6,822 nt of DNA from Bacilli bacterium (GTDB taxonomy: Bacteria; Bacillota_I; Bacilli_A; ML615J-28; CAG-698): NCBI GenBank assembly GCA_028691905.1, contig JAQUYJ010000051.1, forward strand, positions 1-6,822. Reading direction: 5' to 3'. A program made the position numbers and the translations under genes. Positions 1 through 5,347 of the stretch are shown here, one piece after another. The notes beneath the pieces were generated by a model, which had not been told where the DNA came from, ran no database searches, and saw only the letters and a program-made list of their open reading frames with translations. Each line of letters starts with the position of its first letter. Position 1 is the stretch's first letter.

Positions 1-355
1 GTTTTGCAAAAGCGCATCTTGCCTGTTCCAGTGGGGTTGGTGTGGATCCTGTTTTTAAAACAATGGTTGTAAACTGCTTTGTTGAGCGGTTGACCCTTGC
101 CGTGATGGTAACACTTCTGTCTTCCTGCTGTTGAACAACTTTCGCAAACCGAACATCTGTAAACTGGAGCACTGTTTCGTCACTGGAAGAATATATGATT
201 TCTCCGTACACTCCCCGCGGCAATTCAAAATCCATCGTTACTTCATCAGGAACATCATAATCACTTAAAGCCTGCAGTGATTTTTCATCATAATCACAGC
301 CACTTAAAAGGAATAAACCGATAAAAAAGACAATGACCAAAACTTTTTTTGTCAT
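1..355 (-). CDS. Secreted lipoprotein with bacterial Ig-like domain (3' part beyond window)
   Basis: This reading frame is open from an ATG at 355 to the window edge (118 complete codons seen), so its C-terminus is missing. The N-terminus is a lipoprotein signal peptide: two lysines, a hydrophobic stretch (about residues 5-17) and the lipobox LSGC with Cys20 as the expected lipidated residue, so the protein should be anchored on the outer face of the membrane. Residues about 32-100 (PDEVTMDFELP, IIYSSSDETVLQ, VTITARVNRSTKQFTTIVL) look like the 'atrophied' bacterial Ig-like domains that precede other modules in Firmicute surface proteins. What follows that domain cannot be seen. The start has an AGAGG Shine-Dalgarno (365-369) nine bases upstream, inside the end of the acetyltransferase gene. 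Only four bases separate the two genes, so they are probably co-transcribed and translationally coupled. The enzymatic role, if any, is unknown. Confidence 0.8.
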   Translation of the reverse strand, partial: MTKKVLVIVFFIGLFLLSGCDYDEKSLQALSDYDVPDEVTMDFELPRGVYGEIIYSSSDETVLQFTDVRFAKVVQQQEDRSVTITARVNRSTKQFTTIVLKTGSTPTPLEQARCAFAK

Positions 356-359
356 AATC

Positions 360-827
360 TTATACCTCTATTTTCAATTTAAGGATTTGCTCCCCGTCAT
401 TTCTGCCTGTATCGACAAAACCGTATTTCATATAAAATTGATAAGGCTGTTCCCCATGCATCTCGCAGGAAGTATATAAATACCGGATATGCTCATTTTT
501 ACATTTTTCTTTAATCAAATCCAACGCTCTTGTCCCATATCCTTTTTGCTGATAGGGATTTGCAATCATGAAACGCCATAAATAATAAGCAGGTAAATCT
601 TCCTTTGGAATGTCTTCGTCCCATAATGCAAGCATCACAAAACCAATTGGTTTATTCCCAAGAAAAACAGCTCTTGGCCAGGCTCTTTTCTTGTTGACAT
701 ACGCCTGGGCCAGGGAACGCATATTGGGAGCTACACATGTTTTTTGATATTCTGTAAGGGTATCGGATAGCTTCACGATATCATCAAAATATTTATCTGT
801 CACTCTTTTCAACCGCAATAAATTCAT
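360..827 (-). CDS. GNAT family N-acetyltransferase, spermine/spermidine (BltD)-like
   Basis: A complete 155-residue protein, the normal size of a single-domain GNAT enzyme, which transfers an acetyl group from acetyl-CoA to an amine in the cytoplasm. The acetyl-CoA binding motif A is clear: WRFMIANPYQQKGYGTRAL at about 84-102, with the Q-x-x-G-x-G core at 93-98. Motif B is at 128-141 (PYQFYMKYGFVDTG). The arrangement 'GNKPIGFVMLAL...YLWRFMI' recalls the BltD/PaiA-type polyamine acetyltransferases of Firmicutes, so a polyamine or related amine is a reasonable but unproven substrate. The ATG at 827 has a modest GGTG Shine-Dalgarno just upstream, and a good promoter ends about 20 bases before the start. 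A lipoprotein gene follows after four bases. The name 'spermidine acetyltransferase' would be inference; the GNAT fold assignment is secure. Confidence 0.85.
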   Translation of the reverse strand: MNLLRLKRVTDKYFDDIVKLSDTLTEYQKTCVAPNMRSLAQAYVNKKRAWPRAVFLGNKPIGFVMLALWDEDIPKEDLPAYYLWRFMIANPYQQKGYGTRALDLIKEKCKNEHIRYLYTSCEMHGEQPYQFYMKYGFVDTGRNDGEQILKLKIEV

Positions 828-847
828 TCTATCACCATCTTTTTTTT

Positions 848-875
848 ATTATATCAAATTAAAATAAAAAGTAAA
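848..875 (-). promoter_or_regulatory. Promoter of the acetyltransferase-lipoprotein operon
   Basis: Read on the minus strand, a perfect -10 box TATAAT (853-848) is preceded by TGA, giving an extended -10 (TGnTATAAT). A -35-like TTTACT (875-870) lies 16 bases upstream. Transcription would begin near 841, leaving a very short leader before the ATG at 827. Confidence 0.7.
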
Positions 876-880
876 TAAAA

Positions 881-934
881 AATTGCTTTTCAATATCCAT
901 TTAAGTATATCAAATAAATACTGTAAAAGCAATT
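881..934 (-). terminator. Probable intrinsic terminator of the XRE-regulator gene
   Basis: Ten bases downstream of the regulator's stop codon, AATTGCTTTT (934-925) pairs perfectly with AAAAGCAATT (890-881). The 34-base loop itself contains a 5-bp inner stem (904-908 with 918-922). On the minus strand the stem is followed by a T-rich tract (880 to about 861). The stem has few G-C pairs and a long loop, so this is a weaker candidate than the two terminators further right. The acetyltransferase promoter overlaps the T-rich tract. Confidence 0.5.
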
Positions 935-943
935 ATATCCAAA

Positions 944-1486
944 TTAAAAAGCTGATGTAAAAATAAAAATTAAATATGGCAGTATAAATAGTAAATATAC
1001 TGAAAAAGAAATGAATAGGTGTTTCTTATATATATTTAATGTACTGCTGTACTTGATTTGATTATAAAAATTAACATTTGAAATGATAAAAACGGTAATC
1101 GAAATAATTATGAGCACCAATCCGATAATGCCTGCAATATCAACAATAGTTGAATTTGCATCCTCCCTGTTTAAGGAAAACAGGACTAACAGGAAACTTA
1201 TCAGCAATATACAAATCGATATGATTGTATAGCTCATATAGCGGTTGATAAACTGCGAATTAATTGAAATGGATTCCACCTCTATCTTGTTAATCTCACC
1301 ATAGAAGGTATTGAATGGTATGTTTAAAGCAACTGAAATCTTCTTCAGAGAATAGACATCAGGTGTGGAGAATCCTTTTTCCCATCTGGATATTGTTTTA
1401 CCGGAAACGCCTACTTTCTCAGCTAAGTCTATTTGACTTAAACCGCTTTTTTTTCTATATTCAAATATAATAGAATCAATTCCCAT
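944..1486 (-). CDS. Membrane-anchored XRE-family helix-turn-helix regulator
   Basis: A 180-residue protein in two halves. Residues about 8-62 are a Cro/C1-type HTH domain (YRKKSGLSQIDLAEKVGVSG, then KTISRWEKGFSTPDVYSLKK), which should bind DNA. After a short linker come three hydrophobic helices at about 84-105, 114-138 and 156-178, ending at the C-terminus, so the DNA-binding domain is tethered to the membrane with its N-terminus in the cytoplasm. Such HTH-plus-membrane proteins are common in Firmicutes and usually lack an assigned signal. The start at 1486 is well supported by an AAAGGAG Shine-Dalgarno about nine bases upstream. The gene is monocistronic, with its own promoter and a probable terminator, and is AT-rich like the two genes upstream. 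An inverted repeat upstream of the promoter (1569-1582) could be its own operator. Control of the neighbouring phospholipase operon is possible but unproven. Confidence 0.85.
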   Translation of the reverse strand: MGIDSIIFEYRKKSGLSQIDLAEKVGVSGKTISRWEKGFSTPDVYSLKKISVALNIPFNTFYGEINKIEVESISINSQFINRYMSYTIISICILLISFLLVLFSLNREDANSTIVDIAGIIGLVLIIISITVFIISNVNFYNQIKYSSTLNIYKKHLFISFSVYLLFILPYLIFIFTSAF

Positions 1487-1518
1487 GTTTTTATGCTCCT
1501 TTTTTATCCTATATACTA

Positions 1519-1547
1519 ATTATACCCTTAAAATGAAATTTATTAAA
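1519..1547 (-). promoter_or_regulatory. Promoter of the XRE-regulator gene
   Basis: On the minus strand a consensus -10 TATAAT (1524-1519) has a weak -35-like TTTAAT (1547-1542) 17 bases upstream. The expected start point, near 1512, gives a leader of roughly 25 bases carrying the AAAGGAG ribosome binding site. Confidence 0.6.
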
Positions 1548-1568
1548 GAGTAAAGTAAGTCAAAATAT

Positions 1569-1582
1569 AGACAATTTTGTCT
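1569..1582. repeat. Inverted repeat AGACAA-TT-TTGTCT, possible operator
   Basis: A 6-2-6 perfect inverted repeat lies about 21 bases upstream of the regulator's -35 box. Dyads of this size and spacing are typical targets of dimeric XRE-family repressors, so autoregulation is plausible. No second copy was noticed in the window, which limits confidence. Confidence 0.35.
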
Positions 1583-1756
1583 CATATTCACTTTGTTAAT
1601 ACTCAAATATTGATCAACCAAGTAAAGATGTTAATTATCCCCTTTTTACTCAATTTGTATCAAAATAAGGTATATCTTATAGGTAGTTAAACTATTATGT
1701 ATAATGGTAGACATAGATATGACTTTATTAGTATATATAAGGTAAAATGCAATACA
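1583..1756. other. Non-coding AT-rich spacer between regulator and phospholipase-like gene
   Basis: This is the rest of the roughly 300-base gap between the two genes (1487-1793). The promoter-proximal part holds the regulator promoter and its upstream dyad; the far end holds the phospholipase terminator. In between no convincing ORF, RNA gene or promoter is visible. A TATAAT on the plus strand (1700-1705) has no -35 partner at a useful distance. Confidence 0.5.
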
Positions 1757-1791
1757 AAACCCTAGCAGAGTTTAAATCTCAACTAGGGTTT
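1757..1791 (-). terminator. Intrinsic terminator of the LRR-phospholipase operon
   Basis: Directly after the TGA stop at 1794, AAACCCTAG (minus strand, 1791-1783) pairs perfectly over nine bases with CTAGGGTTT (1765-1757). Inside the loop GAG/CTC (1780-1778 with 1770-1768) can extend the structure. The stem leads on the minus strand into a moderately T-rich stretch. The opposite direction lacks a T-run, so it should act on minus-strand transcripts only. Confidence 0.75.
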
Positions 1792-1793
1792 AT

Positions 1794-3002
1794 TCAGGAT
1801 TGATACATGTCTACTTTATCTTGACAAGTGCAGTTTGAACTGATTTTATTCAAATACTCAGCATAATTATAACTTGGATTATTAATGCTGTTTTCATTTG
1901 TTTTTGGTGCTATTCGATAATGCTCATAACCATCGTAAATGATTTTAAATGATTGTGGGTTGGTTGATGAATGCTGTAAAGTATAGTTGGAAGTCTCTAT
2001 TATGATTTTTTGATTTGGGTATGCGATAGAGTTTATTTGAAATGCACCTGAACTATTATCGTGTGTTAATTCAAATTGCTGATTAGTACTTCCATCAAAA
2101 TCGTCTAATGTAACATCTAAAGTGTTGATATCTTCAATATAAAGATATTTCCCTGTTTCTACATGTTTTATAAAATAAGTAGAACCGTTCTTTATTTCAT
2201 GACAGCTATTCTTTATCTCTACATCGTAGTAGAATTTATATAATAATCCTGCTATATAGGATAATGTTTTTGAAACATTACCAAGAGCAGCATTTTCATA
2301 TTCTATACTCTCCTCAAATTCTAGGTCATCTTTGAAATTACTAGAATATGCTGCTAAACTATTACATATTTCTTCATAAGTAGATAAAGACAAATCATAT
2401 TTACCAAAATCAGTGGTTCCATAATTTGCGACATGATTTTGTTTTGCTTCAGTTATAAATGAAGCAATATTTGCATTTATAAAATTTTCAAAATTGGCAT
2501 GTCTAAAATCATAGATAGTTACTGAAATCCCCGCAGAATGAGGAGTACATCCTATATCTTGTAGGTAATGAATAGCTCTTCCTAAACTTTGCATGGCATT
2601 GTTATAATCACCATTTTTATAGCAATTTATGGCGTTCCCATAATGATCTTCAAAGCGTGTTCTTGCACTGATTCCATAACTATTAAAAGGGATAATATTG
2701 TTTTTATAATAGTGACCATTGGTTGAAGGTGTGCCTTCATAAACATAATAGTGAGTTCCATTAATTGATTCATCTTCATCTGGGACTCCCAAATTATCAA
2801 AAATTATTTTTTTGTAGTTATCATCTCCAATATAATGTTCAGAATAAAATTGATATGCATCATTCTTTTCATCTGTTAGTATATCAAAAGAGCCAGTTAC
2901 TAAAGATTGATGATCGCCATATGCATATATATCTAATGGTGATAAAAAGATTATGACAACTATTGTTATTATTATAAAAACTATTTTATATAGTTTTTTC
3001 AT
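1794..3002 (-). CDS. Secreted zinc-dependent phospholipase C-like protein with ricin B-type lectin-like C-terminal domain
   Basis: A 402-residue protein. Residues 1-27 are a Sec signal peptide (MKKLYK, a long hydrophobic core, probable cleavage after IYA), so it should be exported. Residues about 28-262 match the zinc-dependent phospholipase C/alpha-toxin fold. HQSLVTGSFDIL (31-42) recalls the alpha-toxin H11 helix. D75 and H84 fall where D56 and H68 are expected, H145-x3-D149-x5-H155 keeps the exact spacing of H126/D130/H136, and H168-x3-E172 matches H148/E152. Eight of nine zinc ligands thus have candidates. The N-terminal Trp of true PLCs is absent and His31 sits unusually close to the predicted mature end. 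Residues about 274-366 resemble a RICIN-type beta-trefoil (YFIKHVETGKYLYIE, NQQFEL, PQSFKI, YRIAP) instead of the PLAT/C2 domain of alpha-toxin. Hydrolysis of phospholipid head groups, or host glycan/membrane binding, is inference. It starts three bases after the LRR gene, with a GGGGGA Shine-Dalgarno inside that gene's last codons. Confidence 0.75.
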   Translation of the reverse strand: MKKLYKIVFIIITIVVIIFLSPLDIYAYGDHQSLVTGSFDILTDEKNDAYQFYSEHYIGDDNYKKIIFDNLGVPDEDESINGTHYYVYEGTPSTNGHYYKNNIIPFNSYGISARTRFEDHYGNAINCYKNGDYNNAMQSLGRAIHYLQDIGCTPHSAGISVTIYDFRHANFENFINANIASFITEAKQNHVANYGTTDFGKYDLSLSTYEEICNSLAAYSSNFKDDLEFEESIEYENAALGNVSKTLSYIAGLLYKFYYDVEIKNSCHEIKNGSTYFIKHVETGKYLYIEDINTLDVTLDDFDGSTNQQFELTHDNSSGAFQINSIAYPNQKIIIETSNYTLQHSSTNPQSFKIIYDGYEHYRIAPKTNENSINNPSYNYAEYLNKISSNCTCQDKVDMYQS

Positions 3003-3005
3003 TAT

Positions 3006-3917
3006 CTATCCCCCATATCCCCAGATGATTTCTTTGGCTTGATAACACCAATTATCATCCCAAGTGTCAGGTCGCGATTCAGTTTCACAATATATAATTA
3101 AATTTTTAGACATAAAAGCTCGCCTCTGTATGTTAATAACACCTATTGAAATATATACTTCCTCTAAATTATAACAAGAAGAAAAAGCATTTTCTCCAAT
3201 TGTATGAAGACTAGAAGGCAGTGTGATTTTTCTTAAGTTTCGACATCTAAAAGCAGTTTGTTCTATAATCTCAATATGACTATCCTCTTCAAAGATGATT
3301 TCTTGAATATTTTGATATATATAATAATTGGAATTTATCTTTGTAACTGGAAATCCTTGATAGGTACTGGGTATTCTTATGGTAGGAATATCGCTTTCAA
3401 TACTTACAATGGAGTAAGACTGCCCATCATCATTTAGTTCAAACTCAAAACGGCTCACAGTCCAGAATAGAATACTATAGACTGATAAAAAGATAAGCAC
3501 AATCGATGATGCAACAATAGATGCACGCTTATATCTCTTGGGTGATATGAAAAACAAATTGAGCACTTGTAATAAAGAGAGGTTCATAAGGATGATTGTA
3601 ATAAAAGTAAAATCATACACTTCTAATACGGCAAATAATACAGGAATAAACAATGCAAATTGAATAATTGTAAGTATTTTTAATACTATGAAAACTTCTT
3701 TTTTGGATGTTTTGATAGAAATCAATGTTAAGTTTGTAACAATGATGACTATTGTTGCAAAAATATGTAAATCGATAATTGATACATAAAACCTGTAAAA
3801 GGAATTATTGTAAAATGAAGGAGTGAATCCTTCTTCATTAGGCACAAAAAATAGTAGAAATAATATGCAGGTTGCTAATAGTATTAGCCATTCAATAATC
3901 TTTCCTCTTTGTTTCAT
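3006..3917 (-). CDS. Polytopic membrane protein with C-terminal BspA-type leucine-rich repeats
   Basis: From the preferred ATG at 3917 the protein has 303 residues. Five hydrophobic helices are visible at about 6-26, 44-64, 76-98, 103-123 and 132-153, followed by a soluble tail from about 157. The tail carries BspA/LRR_5-type repeats: IPSTYQGFPVTKI, then IEIIEQTAFRCRNLRKITLP, then LHTIGENAFSSCYNLEEVYI. It ends in the family's usual closing motif (IIYCETESRPDTWDDNWC, 274-291). With five helices and a positively charged N-terminus inside, the LRR tail would face outside. BspA-type LRRs often mediate protein or host-surface binding. An upstream in-frame GTG at 3959 has no ribosome binding site and lies only about five bases from the predicted transcription start, so it was not chosen. 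The phospholipase-like gene follows three bases after the TAG, so this protein may localise, sense or protect against that partner (inference). Confidence 0.8.
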   Translation of the reverse strand: MKQRGKIIEWLILLATCILFLLFFVPNEEGFTPSFYNNSFYRFYVSIIDLHIFATIVIIVTNLTLISIKTSKKEVFIVLKILTIIQFALFIPVLFAVLEVYDFTFITIILMNLSLLQVLNLFFISPKRYKRASIVASSIVLIFLSVYSILFWTVSRFEFELNDDGQSYSIVSIESDIPTIRIPSTYQGFPVTKINSNYYIYQNIQEIIFEEDSHIEIIEQTAFRCRNLRKITLPSSLHTIGENAFSSCYNLEEVYISIGVINIQRRAFMSKNLIIYCETESRPDTWDDNWCYQAKEIIWGYGG

Positions 3918-3925
3918 TATAAATT

Positions 3926-3930
3926 CTCTC
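3926..3930 (-). promoter_or_regulatory. Ribosome binding site deciding the LRR-protein start
   Basis: GAGAG within the purine run AGAAAGAGAG lies eight bases before the ATG at 3917. No comparable sequence precedes the in-frame GTG at 3959, which supports the 303-residue product over the 317-residue one. Confidence 0.55.
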
Positions 3931-3970
3931 TTTCTTCTAAATTGTTTCAAAACACACACTTATTAATTTC

Positions 3971-3999
3971 ATTTTATCATATATGTATTTACATATCAA
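3971..3999 (-). promoter_or_regulatory. Strong promoter of the LRR-phospholipase operon
   Basis: On the minus strand, -35 TTGATA (3999-3994) and -10 TAAAAT (3976-3971) each match five of six consensus bases. The spacer is exactly 17 bases and a TGn extension (TGATAAAAT) is present. Transcription should start near 3964, giving a leader of about 47 bases to the ATG at 3917. A perfect palindrome fills most of the spacer. Confidence 0.75.
3981..3996. repeat. 16-bp perfect inverted repeat in the promoter spacer, candidate operator
   Basis: ATATGTA-TT-TACATAT is a 7-2-7 perfect inverted repeat lying between, and partly over, the -35 and -10 boxes of the LRR-phospholipase promoter. A dimeric protein bound here would block RNA polymerase, as for a classical repressor; MerR-type activators also bind promoter spacers but normally need 19-20 bp. 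Its sequence is AT-rich, so chance cannot be excluded. Confidence 0.5.
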
Positions 4000-4259
4000 C
4001 AGAGTTTATAAATATAAGAATATTAATTTGTTATGTCACAATTGATGTGAGACCAAATCTATAATTAAAAACTTTAAGTGATACTTGACAAATATAACTA
4101 TCTTTCATGCTTTTATTGACCTTTCGTGTTTTTATTGACCTTTCGTGTTTTCATAGCCAACTTTATCAATAAACCATTATAACTATGATTATAAGTAATC
4201 CTTTATTTACATCAATGGAAACGAAGAAAAAAGATTTTTCCCTATTTTCGTAACAAAAA
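4000..4259. other. AT-rich intergenic stretch without a convincing gene
   Basis: This region lies between the operon promoter and the tRNA terminator. It contains three 19-bp tandem repeats (4102-4158) and a TCACA-N5-TGTGA dyad (4036-4050) about 37 bases upstream of the operon's -35 box. Short ATG-initiated frames exist on both strands (25 codons or fewer) but none has good start signals. It may be the remains of a mobile element end. Confidence 0.5.
4102..4158. repeat. Three 19-bp tandem direct repeats, IS21-end-like
   Basis: Units 4102-4120 (CTTTCATGCTTTTATTGAC), 4121-4139 (CTTTCGTGTTTTTATTGAC) and 4140-4158 (CTTTCGTGTTTTCATAGCC) are contiguous. The first two differ at two positions; the third matches the second over its first 12 bases and then diverges. 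Repeated TTATTGACC-type blocks at about 20-bp spacing resemble the multiple terminal repeats to which IS21-family transposases bind, but no transposase gene remains in the window. They could instead be a regulator's binding sites. Confidence 0.6.
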
Positions 4260-4285
4260 AGGTATGAAAACATTGTATCATACCT
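4260..4285 (-). terminator. Intrinsic terminator of tRNA-Ser
   Basis: Thirteen bases beyond the tRNA's CCA end, AGGTATGA (minus strand, 4285-4278) pairs perfectly with TCATACCT (4267-4260) around a 10-base loop. The last stem base and the following bases form a T-run on the minus strand (4260-4255). Confidence 0.85.
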
Positions 4286-4297
4286 ATTGTCCTAATA

Positions 4298-4388
4298 TGG
4301 CGGAGGAGAGGGGATTTGAACCCCTGCGCCCTGTTACAGACCTACTAGCTTTCCAAGCCAGCCCCTTCAGCCGCTTGGGTACTCCTCC
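4298..4388 (-). tRNA. tRNA-Ser (anticodon GGA)
   Basis: A complete class II tRNA of 91 bases including an encoded CCA (4300-4298). The acceptor stem GGAGGAG/CTCCTCC pairs perfectly, with discriminator G. The D-stem is CCC/GGG. The anticodon stem CTGGC/GCTAG closes a seven-base loop TTGGAAA with anticodon GGA at 4354-4352, reading UCC and UCU serine codons. The long variable arm expected of tRNA-Ser is present, and the T-arm is AGGGG-TTCAAAT-CCCCT. It has its own promoter and terminator and so appears to be a single-gene unit. Confidence 0.97.
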
Positions 4389-4409
4389 TTAAAATTTTTA
4401 CACGAAATT

Positions 4410-4438
4410 ATTCTACCATAAAGATATGGTAAAATCAA
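4410..4438 (-). promoter_or_regulatory. Promoter of tRNA-Ser, with inverted repeat in the spacer
   Basis: On the minus strand, -35 TTGATT (4438-4433) and extended -10 TGGTAGAAT (TAGAAT at 4415-4410) are separated by 17 bases. Transcription would begin near 4403, about 15 bases before the tRNA. The spacer holds a 7-4-7 inverted repeat TACCATA-AAGA-TATGGTA (plus strand, 4414-4431). This could form a small hairpin at the end of the sugar kinase transcript, but it lacks a T-run and is not a good terminator. Confidence 0.65.
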
Positions 4439-4453
4439 TCTTTTCTTTTACAA

Positions 4454-5347
4454 CTATTTCTCATATTCCATTAATTCCTGTAAAGTAGGGTAAGCATGGA
4501 TGATACCTTTTTTTCTTACACTCAGTCCAGCAACAACTAATGCTTTTTTAATGCTTTCATCCAAAGAAAAGTTTGCTGCAAGAAATGCTCCCAATGCTCC
4601 ATGAAAAGCATCACCGGCACCCGTTGTGTCAACAGCATCAGAACTGATTGCTTTATATTCTTTCTTTAAAACAGGAGTAAAAAGCACTGCTCCTTTTTTC
4701 CCTCTTGTTACTATTATTGTCGTCTTGTTTTTAGCGCAATATCCTGGGAGTTTTTCTTCCCAGTCTGAACCAAATAAAAATTTTGCTTCCAGCTCATTGG
4801 GAGTAAAAAGGTTTACTTGTTGAATGAAGTCCAAATCTTCTTTTTTGGCTGGTGCAGGATTATAGATGATGAAAGTATCGGTATTCTTTGCAAACGTAAT
4901 TGCTTTTTGGTTTGTTAAGTGGTGAATTTCTCCTTGTAACAAGAGAACACTACATTGTTTAAATGAATTTTCCATCGCAGAAATATCATTTTCGTCAAAT
5001 AAATTTATCGTTTCTTTTCCAACAATTACTTGATTATTTCCTGCTTTATCAATTAAAATGCAGGCAAAAGGGGTAGACCCGTCTTTTTCAACTAAATGAA
5101 AGTTTATTTTTTCGTTATTCAAATTGGCTTTTACCATCTGTGCGAGATCATCTTTTCCGACTACAGATAAAAAGGTGACATCAGCATTCATTCTCCTTGC
5201 GGCAAGCGCTTGGTTGAATCCCTTTCCACCAATCTCTGAAAAAGTTTTTGTTGCCTCAACCGTTTCTCCATTTTGAGGAAAATGCATTACTTCTAAAAAA
5301 AGAGATTGTCCAATTAAGCCTACAACTACTACTTGATTATTCTTCAT
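4454..5347 (-). CDS. PfkB-family carbohydrate kinase, ribokinase-like, substrate uncertain
   Basis: A 297-residue cytoplasmic protein, the usual length of ribokinases, which phosphorylate a sugar or nucleoside with ATP. Both PfkB signatures are present: GGKGFNQALAARRM at 40-53 and DTTGAGDAF at 240-248, with Asp246 as catalytic base and the GAG anion hole before it. NPAPA (163-167), TPNELEA (182-188) and VTRGKKGA (213-220) are further ribokinase-fold landmarks. At the N-terminus, where ribokinase has GSINxD with Asn and Asp gripping ribose, this protein has GLIGQS (10-15), so those two contacts are missing and ribose is not assured as substrate. The ATG at 5347 has an AGAGGA Shine-Dalgarno inside pcm, and the gene overlaps the end of pcm by 11 bases, indicating translational coupling. 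It is the last gene of the mutY-pcm cluster seen here; no clear terminator follows before the tRNA promoter. Confidence 0.88.
   Translation of the reverse strand: MKNNQVVVVGLIGQSLFLEVMHFPQNGETVEATKTFSEIGGKGFNQALAARRMNADVTFLSVVGKDDLAQMVKANLNNEKINFHLVEKDGSTPFACILIDKAGNNQVIVGKETINLFDENDISAMENSFKQCSVLLLQGEIHHLTNQKAITFAKNTDTFIIYNPAPAKKEDLDFIQQVNLFTPNELEAKFLFGSDWEEKLPGYCAKNKTTIIVTRGKKGAVLFTPVLKKEYKAISSDAVDTTGAGDAFHGALGAFLAANFSLDESIKKALVVAGLSVRKKGIIHAYPTLQELMEYEK

Noticed and set aside
1700..1705. Plus-strand TATAAT as a promoter
   Set aside because: No -35 element lies at 15-19 bases and there is no plus-strand gene downstream.
2765..2956. Plus-strand open frame inside the phospholipase-like gene, and similar frames opposite the kinase and pcm genes
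   Set aside because: They lie wholly opposite well-supported genes, lack start signals and show no recognisable protein features.
3918..3959. In-frame GTG start giving a 317-residue LRR protein
   Set aside because: There is no Shine-Dalgarno before the GTG, it lies about five bases from the predicted transcription start, and the extra 14 residues are not signal-like. The ATG at 3917 is better supported.
4036..4050. CRP/FNR-like site TCACA-N5-TGTGA
   Set aside because: The half-sites are in the reverse order of the CRP consensus (TGTGA then TCACA), the spacing differs, and the central bases do not pair.
4031..4108. 25-codon minus-strand frame starting MKDSYICQVSLK
   Set aside because: It is short, unrecognised and has only a distant AAAGG upstream, inside the tandem repeats. 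It lies beyond the tRNA terminator with no promoter seen for it, so coding cannot be supported.
4102..4158. CRISPR array
   Set aside because: The 19-bp units are contiguous with no unique spacers, and no cas genes are present.
4107..4172. 21-codon plus-strand frame across the tandem repeats, and the METKKKDFSLFS frame near 4214
   Set aside because: Neither has a ribosome binding site or promoter, and both are very short in AT-rich DNA. Chance frames are the simplest explanation.
4298..4388. tRNA-Ser as an att site with a duplicated 3' end bounding an island
   Set aside because: No second copy of the tRNA 3' segment was found in 1-4290 and no integrase gene is present.
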